From Rattus norvegicus (taxonomy: Eukaryota > Chordata > Mammalia > Rodentia > Muridae), in NCBI RefSeq assembly GCF_036323735.1, contig NC_086036.1, positions 19,014,064-19,078,063 of the forward strand: 64,000 nucleotides of DNA, read 5' to 3'. Both the position numbers and the translations under genes were made by a program. The notes below the pieces were generated by a model. That model searched no databases, had not been told where the DNA came from, and was given only the letters and a program-made list of their open reading frames with translations. This document shows, one piece after another, positions 10,285-22,249 of this stretch (position 1 is the stretch's first letter; each line of letters starts with the position of its first letter).

Positions 10285-11618
10285 GACAACTCTAATGGCA
10301 GGACACAAGATGTACTATCTTACTATATTCATTTTATTTTAATAAGTACATCACCTATATCAAAGGCTCATATTCTTTTTCGGATTTAGTTGTGCCTATA
10401 TTCAAAACAAAACTTTCCAAGACTTTTCACTTTTCACTTCTGCTTTTTTATCCCTTGAAACTTTTGTCTCCCTAACTGAAGGTTTGTTTTTTTTTAAAGG
10501 ATGCCCTTGTCTTAATGAAATCTGCCCAAATATTTTTATTTCTCTACTCCTTCGATTTTCTCCTCTCTGGCACATAGACTACCTGGTATCCAAAATTGCT
10601 ACTCCACCTGGATGTCATTTAACCCACAGTTCATTATTTGCTCTTCTTTTAAATGTGTTTGTGTTAATTTCCTGAGAATGGCCTCACTGCCAGCTGGTCT
10701 GTTCCCTGCAGATTTCTGTGACCAAATGTCACACCTAAGCGCCTGCACCTTCCCTGATTTCTCCAAGCATTTGTTTAGACCCTATCAATCATTATCTCAC
10801 AATATAAGCAGCAGCTTTGCAAATGGAGAGCGTGGCTGGTCTGGTGATTTATGCTTTTGGAAGCCTGTCTTTTCTCCTAGTGTGAATCACACAGGCCCAC
10901 ACTTATTTTGCCAGTCTGCTGTATCTGCCATGGCTTATGGGAAGAGAAGGCTACACTGCCAATATCACAGCCTTGCTCCTTTCCTTCTCCCTGCATTTCC
11001 TTATCAGTTGTGACAATATGCCACAATTAATGATAGCAGATACACACATGTTTGATACCACATGCATCACACTTAGGCATGATGGATTACCAATCAAGGA
11101 AATTAATTCTGCCATTACAGAGTAACATCTGAACTTTGAAGTTGGGCAATTTCATTGTCTAAGGTTCTTCCATGAATTCAGATATAAATATAGAATCAGG
11201 CAAGCTCATTTAGGTGCAAAATAGTTTCTATAGTTAACTTCTTAATAGCCTGGGGTTGATTTGCAGTTCCTTTCTGTCATCCTGTCCATCTAAGGGGTAT
11301 TCATATTATCAGATTTTAAGATTAGAGATACATGCACAACTTTTGTTCAAGTAAATTCTATTTTTAGAATGTGCTATTTTATAAACTATTCGTGATAGCA
11401 GATAATTTGAAAACATCAGTATTTTTGGAATTAGTAATTTAGCCTTGATGGAAGATAGCTGGTAGTATGTTTCTCATGAATCAAGTAGCCTTGAAATAAT
11501 CAGATGCCATCTAGATAGCAGTATATTCTACAATTCTTCACTATCAAGGCATTCTGAGCAAAAACAGAACTTTGGAAGCTTTCTCTTTCACACAATCTTT
11601 TTGTTTTCCAGGGGTATT

Positions 11619-11660
11619 TTTTTTGTTTGTTTTAGTTTGTTTTGTTTTGTTTTGTTTTTG
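11619..11660. repeat. (TTTTG)n simple repeat
   Basis: Several TTTTG/TTTG units in tandem. Confidence 0.85.
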
Positions 11661-12149
11661 TGATTTATCAGCTGGAGTTGATATGCTGATAATCATTAAA
11701 CATGCCCAGTGATACCTTTCAACTCTTGATCAGATTAAACTAAGAAAAATTAAAACAATGTCTTAAATGAACATACGATATTTTTATGCATCTCCAAACC
11801 AAAACCAAAGCCAAAAATGTTTAAAGCATCAGAACTTGGTGTTAATCCCCAAAGTATGGAGGAAAAAATACCACATTCACACTTGTTGCAGGCAGAGAAT
11901 CCAAGATTTGCTTTTTTATGGACATCATTGTGAGTGGAGCTGTGGGGAGCCTCAGCTGTTTTTTCAGGTGCTTTGGTCCAGAGGTGGATGAATGGATGCC
12001 CAAAGAGTCACACATAAGAGGAACACGTTCCCCTGTGGATGGTGACACCCTTACGGAGAGCAGGCCAAAATAAAGGAAAATTACATAAAGACTGTTAGCA
12101 TTCCCACTCCCATGAGTGTAAAGGAAAGAACATCATCCATAGCTTGGTT

Positions 12150-12640
12150 TTGATTCCTTTTTTTTTCATCTTTATTAACTTGAGTATTACTTATTTACAT
12201 TTCGATTTTTATTCCCTGTCCCGGTTTCCAGGCCAACATCCCCCAGCCCCTACCTCTCCCCTTCTCTATAGGTGTTCCCCTCCCCATCCTCCCCCCATTA
12301 CCGCCCTCCCCCCAACAATCATGTTCACTTGGGGTTCAGTCTTGGCAGGACCCAGGGCTTCCCCTTCCACTGGTGCTCTTACTAGGATATTCATTGCTAC
12401 CTATGAGGTCGGAGTCCAGGGTCAGTCCATGTATAGTCTTTAGGTAGTGGCTTAGTCCCTGGAAGCTCTGGTTGGTTGGCATTGTTGTTCATATGGGGTC
12501 TCAAGCCCCTTAAGCTCTTTCAGTCCTTTCAAAGATTCCTTCAAAGGGGGTCCCGTTCTAGTTCAGTGGTTTAATGATGGCATTCGCCTATGTATTTGCT
12601 GTATTGTAGCTGTGTGTCTCAGGAGAGAAGTGTTCTTCTA
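12150..12640 (-). mobile_element. 5'-truncated L1 3' end, minus strand
   Basis: A T-run at 12151-12168 is the complement of a poly(A) tail. It is followed by the reverse complement of the L1 3'UTR, seen in sense at 41040-41530 in this window. Matching landmarks include the complement of the G-rich polypurine run (12230-12315) and 'caccagtggaaggggaagcc'. The homology stops near 12640 at the position equivalent to 'cctgagagac' around 41070. This is a typical short 5'-truncated retrotransposition product. No clear target duplication could be picked out. Confidence 0.9.
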
Positions 12641-13700
12641 GTAATTAAACATTTTATTTCTTATGAAAGTACCTACTGAACAGAATTACAGGGTATTATC
12701 TTCCTCCTTGATGTGTCAATCATTTTGAAATAAATGTAAAATTAGACTGAAACATAGAAGGGGGTAACCAGAATGTGTGATAAAAATGACTTAAACTACT
12801 ACATATTAAGAGTATAATCAAGTTACCACAAAAAGTTTGAAGAACTCCATAGATAACATTTCCAGACATTTGAACCTATTTGTCTTAGTATAAACAATTA
12901 ACAGTGAAAACACAGCTTTCCTTTAAAACCATTCTTTTGGAATCTATACATAAGAATATCATGCTAGGCCCACACCGGGATATGTCAGAAATCCCGTGCT
13001 GATGGAAAACGTCACTGATTGTGTTTCTATACTTGAACTGTTACTTCCATCAAGTATGTTTGTGTTTGGTTGGTTTGCAGACTTTCACTCAGTTACTTAA
13101 ACACATATTTGTTGAATATTCTTATATGCTAATAGCTGAATGTTCCCCAGAAGTTAAGTGCTAATGTACTGATAATTACTGATCCATTCATCGGCCATGC
13201 CTAATAAACTGCAAATGGATTTATAAATTTTTTTTGTATCAATGCTTTTCATGGCTGTGAGATTCAGGAGGAACATGCATATGAGTTACATAAGAAATTA
13301 ACTGAAGTTCTATCTAAATACACTCAAACCTAATACGAGGCTGATTCCAGAGGTCTTTAGCCCAGTGCCTTTCTACTACTTTGTAATATTGTCTGTCCCC
13401 TTTTCATATTTTAAAAGGCTTTCAAAATGAAAACAGATACTGTGAATATACTGATTTATTTAACATGTTTAAGTGACAAAGGAAAGCATACATCCTGTAT
13501 CACAAATTGAGTGTATAATTTTGTAAATAAATTTCCAATTTCCTTATGAGAAAAGCTTTCTGCATATCCATTTCTGTGGTTCTCCTTTCTAGTGAGATTT
13601 TGGTAATGTATGAAAGACTCAAATACAAGCTTGCAAAGAGAACAATTTTTTTCCTTTAAGACATACACTAAAAAAAGTTACAAAGAAAACAAAAAACCCA

Positions 13701-13737
13701 AAAAACAAACAAACAAACAAACAAACAAACAAACAAA
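13701..13737. repeat. (AAAC)n microsatellite
   Basis: About nine perfect AAAC units after an A-rich stretch; possibly the tail of an unrecognisable retroposon. Confidence 0.9.
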
Positions 13738-14216
13738 GACATGCACCAAACCGGAAAATGAGTGCATTGAGTTTTCTCTTGTGGACCTTTCAATCCTGTA
13801 CATTTGGTTTGGAATATCTCAAGCCTTACTACGAACTGAAAGCCTACTACTCACACATACCTGTATGCACAAATGACACATTCATGCATATGCACACAGA
13901 CACACAAGCTTAAAGTATAAAGTCAAAACAAAGAACTGAACATGTGTGTAAGTCAGATTTTCATATCACCCCTTTATGTGGCTATGATTACTGTGTTACG
14001 TTCGTCACGGTAATTGGCTCAGGATAGTGATGAAGAGGGAAGGGCATGTTTCACTGAACTTAAAAACTGCAATTTTTATTCCCTAAAGCAGTGACAGCAT
14101 GATTTATGCCCACGGAGTCAGGTAAGTCCTGGGTGTTAGGTTCAGATAGTGACTCTTCAAAGGATGGCACAGAAACACTCCTATGTAAATAGGTTTGTAA
14201 ACCAGAATGAAAGTTA

Positions 14217-14239
14217 ACAAAAACAAAAACAAAAACAAG
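14217..14239. repeat. (AAAAC)n short repeat
   Basis: Four AAAAC units. Confidence 0.8.
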
Positions 14240-15447
14240 ACTCAGGTGTGGTAGTAGAAAAGTTTTTCCACACTGGGTACTTCTAAGCATACGATATATT
14301 GAGACCGTTTCTTTTAGTATTGTATACTCAAGGTAGGATGTGTGTGTATGTGTTTGTTCTGTGACTTTAAAAAGGTTAAGTTCTTCACTCAATGGAGCCT
14401 GTTTCTCAAGAATTCAAATCAAATTCAAGGTAAACACAACTTTAAAGTATAATCATACAGCTATTTAACTAGTTCACCATACATATTTTTGTAAAAATCT
14501 GGAATCTACCTCATTTGTATGAAGAGAGATGTCTGAGGGGTGTAGGTAGGTGTGGCTGAAATGTGACAATGGCTGGTCATTTGCTGTATGGTCACTATAA
14601 TGCAGAGGAGATGGACTATAGAAATCTACCCTCAATGAGTTTAGATCATGGCTTGACAAACATGAATGATGATAGGGGTTTTAATATTTTATCTCTGTGT
14701 CCTCCACATCTTCTTCAGGGTCTTACCAGACTACTCATTTAACATGCTAGTGTTAGTGCATACTCTCTTTTTATGAGAACTCTCACAATCTTCCTTTCTC
14801 CCTTCTTGTCCTTATTTTTGCTCTGCCATTCCCCTGTCTCTAAGAACCTGAAGCAGCCATTAAATCCCCATCTCTTCAGTCTCCCGAGACTGCTGATCAG
14901 CATGGCAAATATCTCAGCCTTTCAAAACATATCAGAGTAGATGTTCTTTATCACCCCAGTAATATCGCACTTTTGAAAAAGAAAAAAGGATCCTTAGTGT
15001 TTCCCTAATTATATATATTATGGTCATGATCAATGACACAGGACTTGAAGCCACACTTTCTAAGGTAAAATTTGAGTATCTTATTTACCAAGTATGTAAC
15101 ATCTGGAACAATTTTTCATTTTAGAGCCTCAGTTTCCTGATCTGTGAAGCAGAATATCTACTGTATAAGGCTTGATATAAGAATCAGCTAATTGAAATAT
15201 ACATTAATAAGAATGATGACAGATACGCAGCTAAACTCATCCCAAGCTTACTGGTATTGATGGAAAAACCTAATTTGTTTCTCACAAAGGGTATGCTAAT
15301 AGCATCAAGCATTAAATAGATTACCAGTAATAAAATGTAGGACACACTTGAGACAGTACTTGAACCCAAACTGACTCCAAAAGCCATGCTTACTTTCTCA
15401 TGACTTTAGCTGTTGGGAGATAACAGTTGTTTCTATGTGAGGAAGCA

Positions 15448-15538
15448 TGCATATATATCTATATATATATATATATCTATATATATCTATATATATCTAT
15501 ATATATCTATATATATATCTATATATCTATATATATAT
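15448..15538. repeat. (TATATC)n / AT-rich satellite-like block
   Basis: Alternating TA runs punctuated by regular TCT units at roughly 10-14 bp spacing; nearly self-complementary, so prone to cruciform or slippage. Confidence 0.9.
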
Positions 15539-15960
15539 TCTAATATGTACATAAAATGTTGAGGAACATGTATAAAGTGTCATACAAGTTATGCATGGAG
15601 ATATCTCCATGTGTAAGCTTCCACTTCATCACATCTCTGAAAGGGGCTCAGCTACTTTCTCCTAAAATGTAGAAATAGGCCTTTTGAAATCCTAGCCTCC
15701 TAACTCAGATCTCTACTGCCCATGAGCTTAGGTGCTAAATATATGTGTACACAGAGATTACAGGAATCTATTCTCTTTGGAATATAAATCTATTTCTAGA
15801 ATCAGATCTTTTCCAAACATAAAATCACTGACATAAACTCTCAAGCATTAAAAGCACGTTCTTGGGCAGATCTGTGACTTTGGATGATCCTGATTGGATA
15901 TCATACTTGGTGTTTGCCCATTCATTCTTCGGGTCTGCTAAGATTTAAGTTTGAAAAAAG

Positions 15961-16190
15961 ATATGTATATGTAGCAGAGGATGGCCTTGTTGGGCACCAA
16001 TGGGAGGAGAAGCCCTTGGTCCTGCCATGGCTGGAACCCCAGTGTTGGGGAATGTCAGGACAAAGAGTAAGGAAGGGGTTGGTGGATAGGTGGGGAACAC
16101 CCTCAGAGAAGAAGGGAAAGGGGAGATGGGTAGGGGGCCCAGGAAAGGGGATAATATTTAAAATATGAATAAAAATCCAATAAAAAGAGG
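15961..16190 (+). mobile_element. Short L1 3'UTR fragment
   Basis: From 'tatgtagcagaggatgg' to the AATAAAAATCCAATAAAAAG tail region, it matches the 3'UTR of L1 copy A (9600-9845) in sense. It starts abruptly inside the 3'UTR, so it is a severely 5'-truncated insertion. An AAAAGATA-like sequence before (about 15955) and after the A-rich tail (about 16226) may be the target duplication. Confidence 0.88.
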
Positions 16191-16237
16191 TAATAGAATG
16201 ATAAAATTAAAAACTAATTAAAAAAGAAAAGATAAAG

Positions 16238-16293
<56 letters not shown>
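16238..16293. repeat. (TC)n(TG)n compound microsatellite
   Basis: Nine TC units followed directly by about nineteen TG units. Confidence 0.95.
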
Positions 16294-16296
<3 letters not shown>

Positions 16297-16928
16297 GTTT
16301 CTTTGTTTCTCGTTTTGTATGAATCAGGCAGACAACAACTGCCAGAAATTAAGGACAATAAAATTGAAGTGTTAAACTAAGGAGTTTAAAGTGTAATGAA
16401 AATTACAGATAGCCTAGAATAATTTATAGCTTGCAATATATAACAATGGCTCAATAGTGTTGAGAACTGGGTGAGGGGACAGCCTAGGAGGATGTCTTAT
16501 CACCATGTCTCAAAATTCACTAGACTTTGACTTGATAAATTTTTTCAAGTTATCTGAAAATTTGGGCTTTCTGATGCTGAAAAAATTAAATAATACAATA
16601 ATATGTTCCTGTTAAACTGACTATTTATTGAAGGATACTTCATAAAGGAGCTATTCACAAGAAATGTAGACCACTCTTGATAATCTATAATGTTACCTAT
16701 ATATTCAGATTAAAGAAGAAAAATAACAGAAATCCGGAAGCCCACAGAGACTGATTCATGTACAGAAAATAACTTGTGGAATTGTGTTCCATTATTCTTT
16801 TTCCTTAGTTTATAATTGGATTGTGGTTGGAAATCAAAAATCTTAGAATGGTCAAAGGCTCAAATCATATCAGCACTCACAAGTTTGGATAAGTTGCCCA
16901 GCCTCCTGGGTTTGCAAATATTGGCTGG

Positions 16929-16981
<53 letters not shown>

Positions 16982-17581
16982 GCACGCACGCACACACACA
17001 CACACACATAAAACTTCTGGCAGTTGTAGCCCTCCTCCTGGCTGGAAGTTCAAGTGCAGAGACGCATGAAATTGAACAATGATAATAGTAAAAACTTCTC
17101 TGAAACCATTTTTGGAACTGCAAAATGTAGAATTTTCAGTTTATCTTTTCTAGAGGAATGACTAGGGTAAAATTTTGAAGTCAAATAGTTTCATTGTCCT
17201 TCCTCCTTTCTTATTGTCTCTTATGGCATGATATTTTGCTACTTTTTAAGAAATTCAAATTTCAGCATCACTGAACTGATACCTCCTAATTATTTTGAGT
17301 TAGATCAGTCCATTCTTTGCTTCATAAGACCAATGAATTTTGAAATTTGTTCTTTTTATACATGTGCGCTATAAGGGAGCTTGTAAAAAAAAACACTGGA
17401 TGAAGAACAATAAAATCTAAATTAGATGGATATTGCCTCTGCATTTCATGTCATCTTGGACTGTTCTTTGTGTTATTATTAAGATACATGCTAGTCTGTA
17501 TACCAGCTTTCCTTCAGGGCACTTCTGGAGAAAGAATCTTTCTTTAAAAGAAGTGTATGTACAAAATGTTTATGTTTTAGT
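16294..17581. other. Non-coding stretch
   Basis: No gene or transposon recognised apart from the CA repeat at 16934-17008. Confidence 0.6.
16934..17008. repeat. (AC)n microsatellite with CG interruptions
   Basis: Long CA repeat interrupted by a CGCGCACGCACG island near 16979-16992. Alternating purine-pyrimidine throughout, a Z-DNA-prone type. Confidence 0.95.
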
Positions 17582-18222
17582 AACCAGTCATTGATGTCCC
17601 AACTTGAGACTCAGTCCATTTGAGAGGCCCAAACTTTGACACTATTAATAATACTGTGGTCTACCTGAAAACAGGAATCTAGCATGACTCTTTCCGAAGA
17701 AGCTTCCTCCAAAAGCAGATGGAGGCAGATGCAGAGATCCACAGTCCAACATCAAGTGAAGTCTGGGCAGTCATGTGGAAGAATTAGGGAAAGAAATTAG
17801 CAACTTGGAGGGATCAAGGATATCACAGGAAGACCTACAGAGGCATCTAATCTTTGACCATGTGTGGCTTACAGAGCCAGGAGTACCAACCAGGGAACAT
17901 GCAGGAGCTGGAACTCAATTCCCTACACATTTGTAGTAAATGTGCAGGTTAATGTTCCTATGGTTCCCCTCACTACTGGAACAGGGACTGTCTCAGGCTC
18001 TGTTGCCTGTCATTGGCTTCCCTTCCCCTCTACTAGGACTGCCTTGTGGGTGCCTAATCCTGCTGAAACTAGGTGACTCAGGGTTGGGTGATACCCAATA
18101 GGGGTTCCCTTTCTCTTAAGAGAAAGGATGGGGTAATGTGGGAAGGTATTTGTAAAGGCGAAACTTGGAAGAGAGAAGGGAGTATGTGATCTTAACGTAA
18201 AATGAATTTTAAAAAAATCCAA
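17582..18222 (+). mobile_element. Old L1 (Lx-type) 3'UTR, sense
   Basis: Matches the general murine Lx L1 3'UTR layout. It starts with the part about a missed 'dinucleotide' ORF2 end near 17582, then 'agcagatggaggcagatgcagagatccacag' landmarks (17716-17745), the 'acacatttgtagtaaatgtgcagg' segment (17924-17947) and the closing G/T-rich part, ending in an A-rich stretch near 18205-18222. Divergence is clearly higher than in copies A-D, so it is an older insertion. It is a useful in-window sense reference for the inverted copy at 53470-54095. Confidence 0.75.
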
Positions 18223-19310
18223 AATGTAGATGTTTTAGTAACACAATTTTCAACATAATTCACAGCTGTGGCCTCCACATGCCTGTAGTTAACTGTGTAG
18301 AAAGAACATGATCATTGGGATTTTCTAGATGGTAATTTCAGTTACTCCCTCAGTAGTAGAGTATTATAACTGGTTACATAAAACTATGGTTACTAACATT
18401 ATAGTGGTCATTATAAGATCTATGGAGGTAACTAGAAGAGTCAAATCATGATAGGGTTAGAATTCTTGAAACCAACCTCTCTCAAGTATAAAAGGACAGA
18501 CACAATCTGTTTCATAGAGGAGGCAGGAATTAGAAATGCAGAGGAAATTTTTATTTGTGTCTCTTTTAATATTTTTCTCCTCTCTGAAAACACAAAGTAT
18601 TATTCTAACATCTGAATTAAAAAAGAATGAGGTGGAGTGAGGAGTTTGTTAAACTTCTTACAAAACAGAATGTATGTATTAATCTTTTGTATACTTCACA
18701 AAAACAAATGGAAAATATTGGCTGCCAATCACTTAACAAAGAGGCAGATCCTCCTCAGAGAAGTCATTTCTACTGTGGCAACACGCAATAGTGTTCCACA
18801 AGGGACTGTTTAATTTTAAGCATCTCAGTTATGAGTTATGAAGGAATCAAGATGGCAGATTAGAAATGGTGAGCAGACACATTTGGTCACTACTATCTAT
18901 GACTTCATATTAAAGGTAACAAAATTCCTATAGCACTTATCAAGTCTATCCTAACCACTTAACCTCATGCCCACAGTCCATTTTCAAGCTGCAAACATGG
19001 ATGATCACTTAAAAGTTTCTTCTCACCTGCCTTTTGCTTTGTCTTTTAATGCATCATGATTTTTTTCTTTAATGATATCTTCACTTAGTTGAACATTATC
19101 CTATGTAAGTAGGTCTCAGTCACAGATTACTACAGGAATTCTGCAAAATAATAACAGGTGATTTAAACTTCCTGAGGGTTGATTTATAATAGTACATGTC
19201 CAACCTTGACTCCTTTAGACTAGTTTTTAAAATATCAGAGCAGAGAAAGATAGATAAACATGCACGCACATACACAGGCATATGCACACACAGAGAGCGA
19301 AAGAGAGAGA

Positions 19311-19371
<61 letters not shown>

Positions 19372-20482
19372 TTTTATGGGATATTACTAACTTGAATTGC
19401 TGGAATTAAATTTAATTACATCGAATGGAGAAAGTAAAAAATTATTGAAAGGGGGGGGAGAACCACTATTGCCTCGTTCACTTTGTGCAAGGCATTTGCT
19501 GTCACCAGTGGGATAACTGTTCTCCAGCATTTCAGATCCCTTGCAACACCAGGCATTCTTTATAAGATAGTTAATGCACCACCAGTCAGTGGTAGAAATA
19601 GTTTCTGTGTTGCAGACTAAGTGTGTTTTCATTCAGCTCATTTGCACTTCAAAGATAAAGTCGATAATTCCTACACAAGTAGGTGTAATTTCGGTTATTT
19701 CCCTTTTGTAGCATATGAACACAAGCTGGGAAAATCTCTAAATTCATTTGAACAGGGCATTACCGGCTGGAACCTGCAAAACAAAGACTGTTAGTTATTG
19801 GGAAGTATTATTGCTATGAATAAATCCTTAGGGAATGGCGTCTGCAGATAAACACCATTTATTCTCTTTTCATGATCAATAATTTTATTACATAAAACAT
19901 AAGGGTGATCTCTGTTTTACAACAGATCTTGAAATCTTATCTTCAGTAGAAAAGTTGAGAAGTGAATCAACAAACCCATCCAGTGGCGTTTCTGGATAAA
20001 AGGGGATAAACAGGAGGGAGGAAAATGGGATGGGCAGCAGTTATTTACAAAATTATGCTGAATACCAACAATTAAAAATACCCTTCCCATTGATGCTACA
20101 ATGTACTATAATATTCCGTAGTTCCTATGTAATGCAGTTTACCATTTTTTTTGCTGTTTCGTTTAATATGATATTCTACTTAAATGTCCCAAGCACGTGT
20201 TTTGTGAAATGAAACAATAGAAACAGAACAGTATGAACTGAAAGCAGTTATGACATGCACAAAAATTCTATAAACTTAAATCAGATAAAACTACTTTGCA
20301 TTGAAAGAGGAAGACACAAAGTTCCACTGCTCCGTAAGGAATTGTTGCTATTTTGTCACTGCTGGGACTGAGAGACAATGCTAGCTTCCTTTAAGAGTAT
20401 GAATGATGGTATTTCAAGCAGACTCTACTGGGTGTCCACACACGAGAATACATAAGTAGCACTAATGAGAACGCAAAGTTGA
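18223..20482. other. Non-coding stretch
   Basis: AT-rich, no gene recognised. It contains the GA repeat at 19291-19370 and a G8-9 run near 19451. The frames crossing the GA repeat are simple-repeat artefacts. Confidence 0.6.
19291..19370. repeat. (GA)n microsatellite
   Basis: About 80 bp of polypurine GA/GAAA with one AGG break; a potential triplex (H-DNA) sequence. Confidence 0.95.
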
Positions 20483-21089
20483 ATGGCCCATCCAACAGCT
20501 CCCTGCTCCCAAATCCCATGGAGGAAAGAGTTGAACACCCGGAAGTGAGGACCATCCTGTGACCTCAGGACAGACTGCTACTTTTGCCCACCTTTGCCCA
20601 CATCGCTGGCCTTAGAAGAAACTGCATAGTCTCTGGACACAGGAATATAGGAGCAGTGAACAGCAGGTACCTGCAGTTCTGGTCTGCACCCAGCACTGAA
20701 CTGAACCAATCAAATGTCTCCCTGCACCCAAATCCCATGGAGGAGAGAGCTGGATCCTCAGAAATGCAGACTCTCCTGAGAAATCAAAGGAGACTACACT
20801 TTGCCTACATTCCCAACCCAAGAGAGAATCTAGTGCCGTGCCATCTGTGTGCCCTGGGCGCAGGGACCTAGGAGTAATCAGGGGCAGGACCTTTCTGATT
20901 CCTGCCTGGACTGAGAGCTGATATACAGACACCAGAGCTCCTACACACCTGATAACACAGCACTCTGTTCCCAGAAATGACTGAAAGAAAACAGGAAAAC
21001 AGGTCTACAGGAGTGCTGCCACAGAGGCCTACAGGAGAGTCAAGCCACTGTTAGAAACAGCAAAACAAGCTAACACAAGAGACAACCTG
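20483..21089 (+). promoter_or_regulatory. L1 copy B 5'UTR (internal promoter region)
   Basis: L1 5'UTRs carry the internal RNA polymerase II promoter. This one aligns with 35617-36344 and contains two diverged tandem units about 219 bp apart. Activity cannot be judged from sequence; the copy is mutated. Confidence 0.75.
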
Positions 21090-22230
21090 ATGACGACCGG
21101 TAAGTGCAAGGACCTAAGCAACAGAAACCAAGACTATGTGGCCTCATCGGAGCCCAACTCTCCCACCAAGCAAATATTGGATATCCAAACACACTGGAAA
21201 AGCAAGATTTAGATTTAAAATCACATTTTATGATAATGATGGAGCACGTTAAAAAGGACATAAATAACTCCCTTAAAGAAATACAGGAAAACACAAGCAA
21301 ACAAGTGAAGCCCTTAGAGAGGAAACAAACAAACAAAATCCCTTAAAAAAATATAGGAAAACACAACCAAACAGGTGCAAGAATTAAACAAAACTATCCA
21401 GGATTTTAAAATGGAAATAGAAACAACAAAGAAAGCACAAAGGGAGACAATCCTGGAGTTAGAAACCTAAGGAATAGATCAGGAGTCTTAGATACATGCA
21501 TCACGAACAGGATACAAAAGATAAAAGAGAGAAAGTCTGGGGAGAAGAAAACATAGAAAACATCAACACAACCTTTAAAGATAATGTAAAACATAAAAAG
21601 CTCCTAGTCCAAAACATCCAGGAAATCCAGCACACAATGAGAAGATCAAACCTAAGGATAATAGGTATAGAAGAGAGTGAAGACTCTAGGCTCAAAGGAC
21701 CAGTAAATGTCTTCAACAAAATCATAGAAGAAAACTTCCCTAACCTAAAGAAAGAGATGATCATAAACACACAAGAAGCCTACAGAACCCGAAATAGATT
21801 GGACCAGAAAAGAAACTCCTCCCATCACATTATAGTCAAAACACCAAATGCACAAAACAAAGAAAGAATATTAAAAGCAGTAAGGGAAAAAGGTCAAGTA
21901 ACATATAAAGGCAGATCTATCAGAATTACACCAGGCTTCTCACCAGAGACTATGAAAGCCAGAAGATCCTAGACAGATGTCATACAGACCCTAAGAGAGC
22001 ACAAATGCAAGCCTAGACTAATATATCCAGCAAAACTCTCAATAACCATAGATGTCGAGAAAGCAAGATATTCCATGATTCCAAATTTACACAATATCTT
22101 TCTAAAAATCCAGCCCTACAAAGAATAGTAGATGGAAAACTCCAATGCAAGGAGGGAAGCTACCCCATAGAAAAAGCAAGAAGTAACTTCGTTGCAATGA
22201 AAACAAAAGAAGAGAGAAACACAAATGTAA
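21090..22230 (+). pseudogene. L1 ORF1 (RNA-binding/chaperone protein), broken
   Basis: ORF1p is the trimeric nucleic-acid-binding protein of the L1 RNP. The ATG at 21090 is followed by the typical NRNQD..ASSEPNS start. A one-base loss near 21165 shifts the frame. The coiled-coil part has repeated 'KEIQENTSKQ'-like units (21240-21390). The C-terminal nucleic-acid-binding part is open in 21496-21969 (158 codons), with motifs RRSNLRIIGIEESED and LDQKRNSSHHIIVKTPN, and is then cut by a TAG at 21970. Compare the equivalent ORF1 at 36345-37463. Confidence 0.9.
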
Positions 22231-22249
22231 TTCTACCTCTAAATATGAA

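Larger units (their letters stand above)
9851..12149. other. Non-coding stretch, no gene recognised
   Basis: AT-rich DNA with no recognisable exon or RNA gene. It contains a purine-rich/(AAC)n tract at 10219-10284 and a TTTTG/TTTGT-type pyrimidine repeat at 11619-11660. The 133-codon open frame at 10612-11010 has no recognisable motif and is treated as chance. Confidence 0.6.
12641..15960. other. Non-coding stretch with microsatellites
   Basis: AT-rich sequence without recognisable genes or transposons. It holds (AAAC)n at 13701-13737, (AAAAC)n at 14217-14239 and an AT-rich (TATATC)n block at 15448-15538. Open frames here are short and overlap simple repeats. Confidence 0.6.

Noticed and set aside
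10612..11013. 133-codon plus-strand frame, possible small gene.
   Set aside because: No motif, no family resemblance, low-complexity start, and frames of this size are expected by chance in this much AT-rich DNA.
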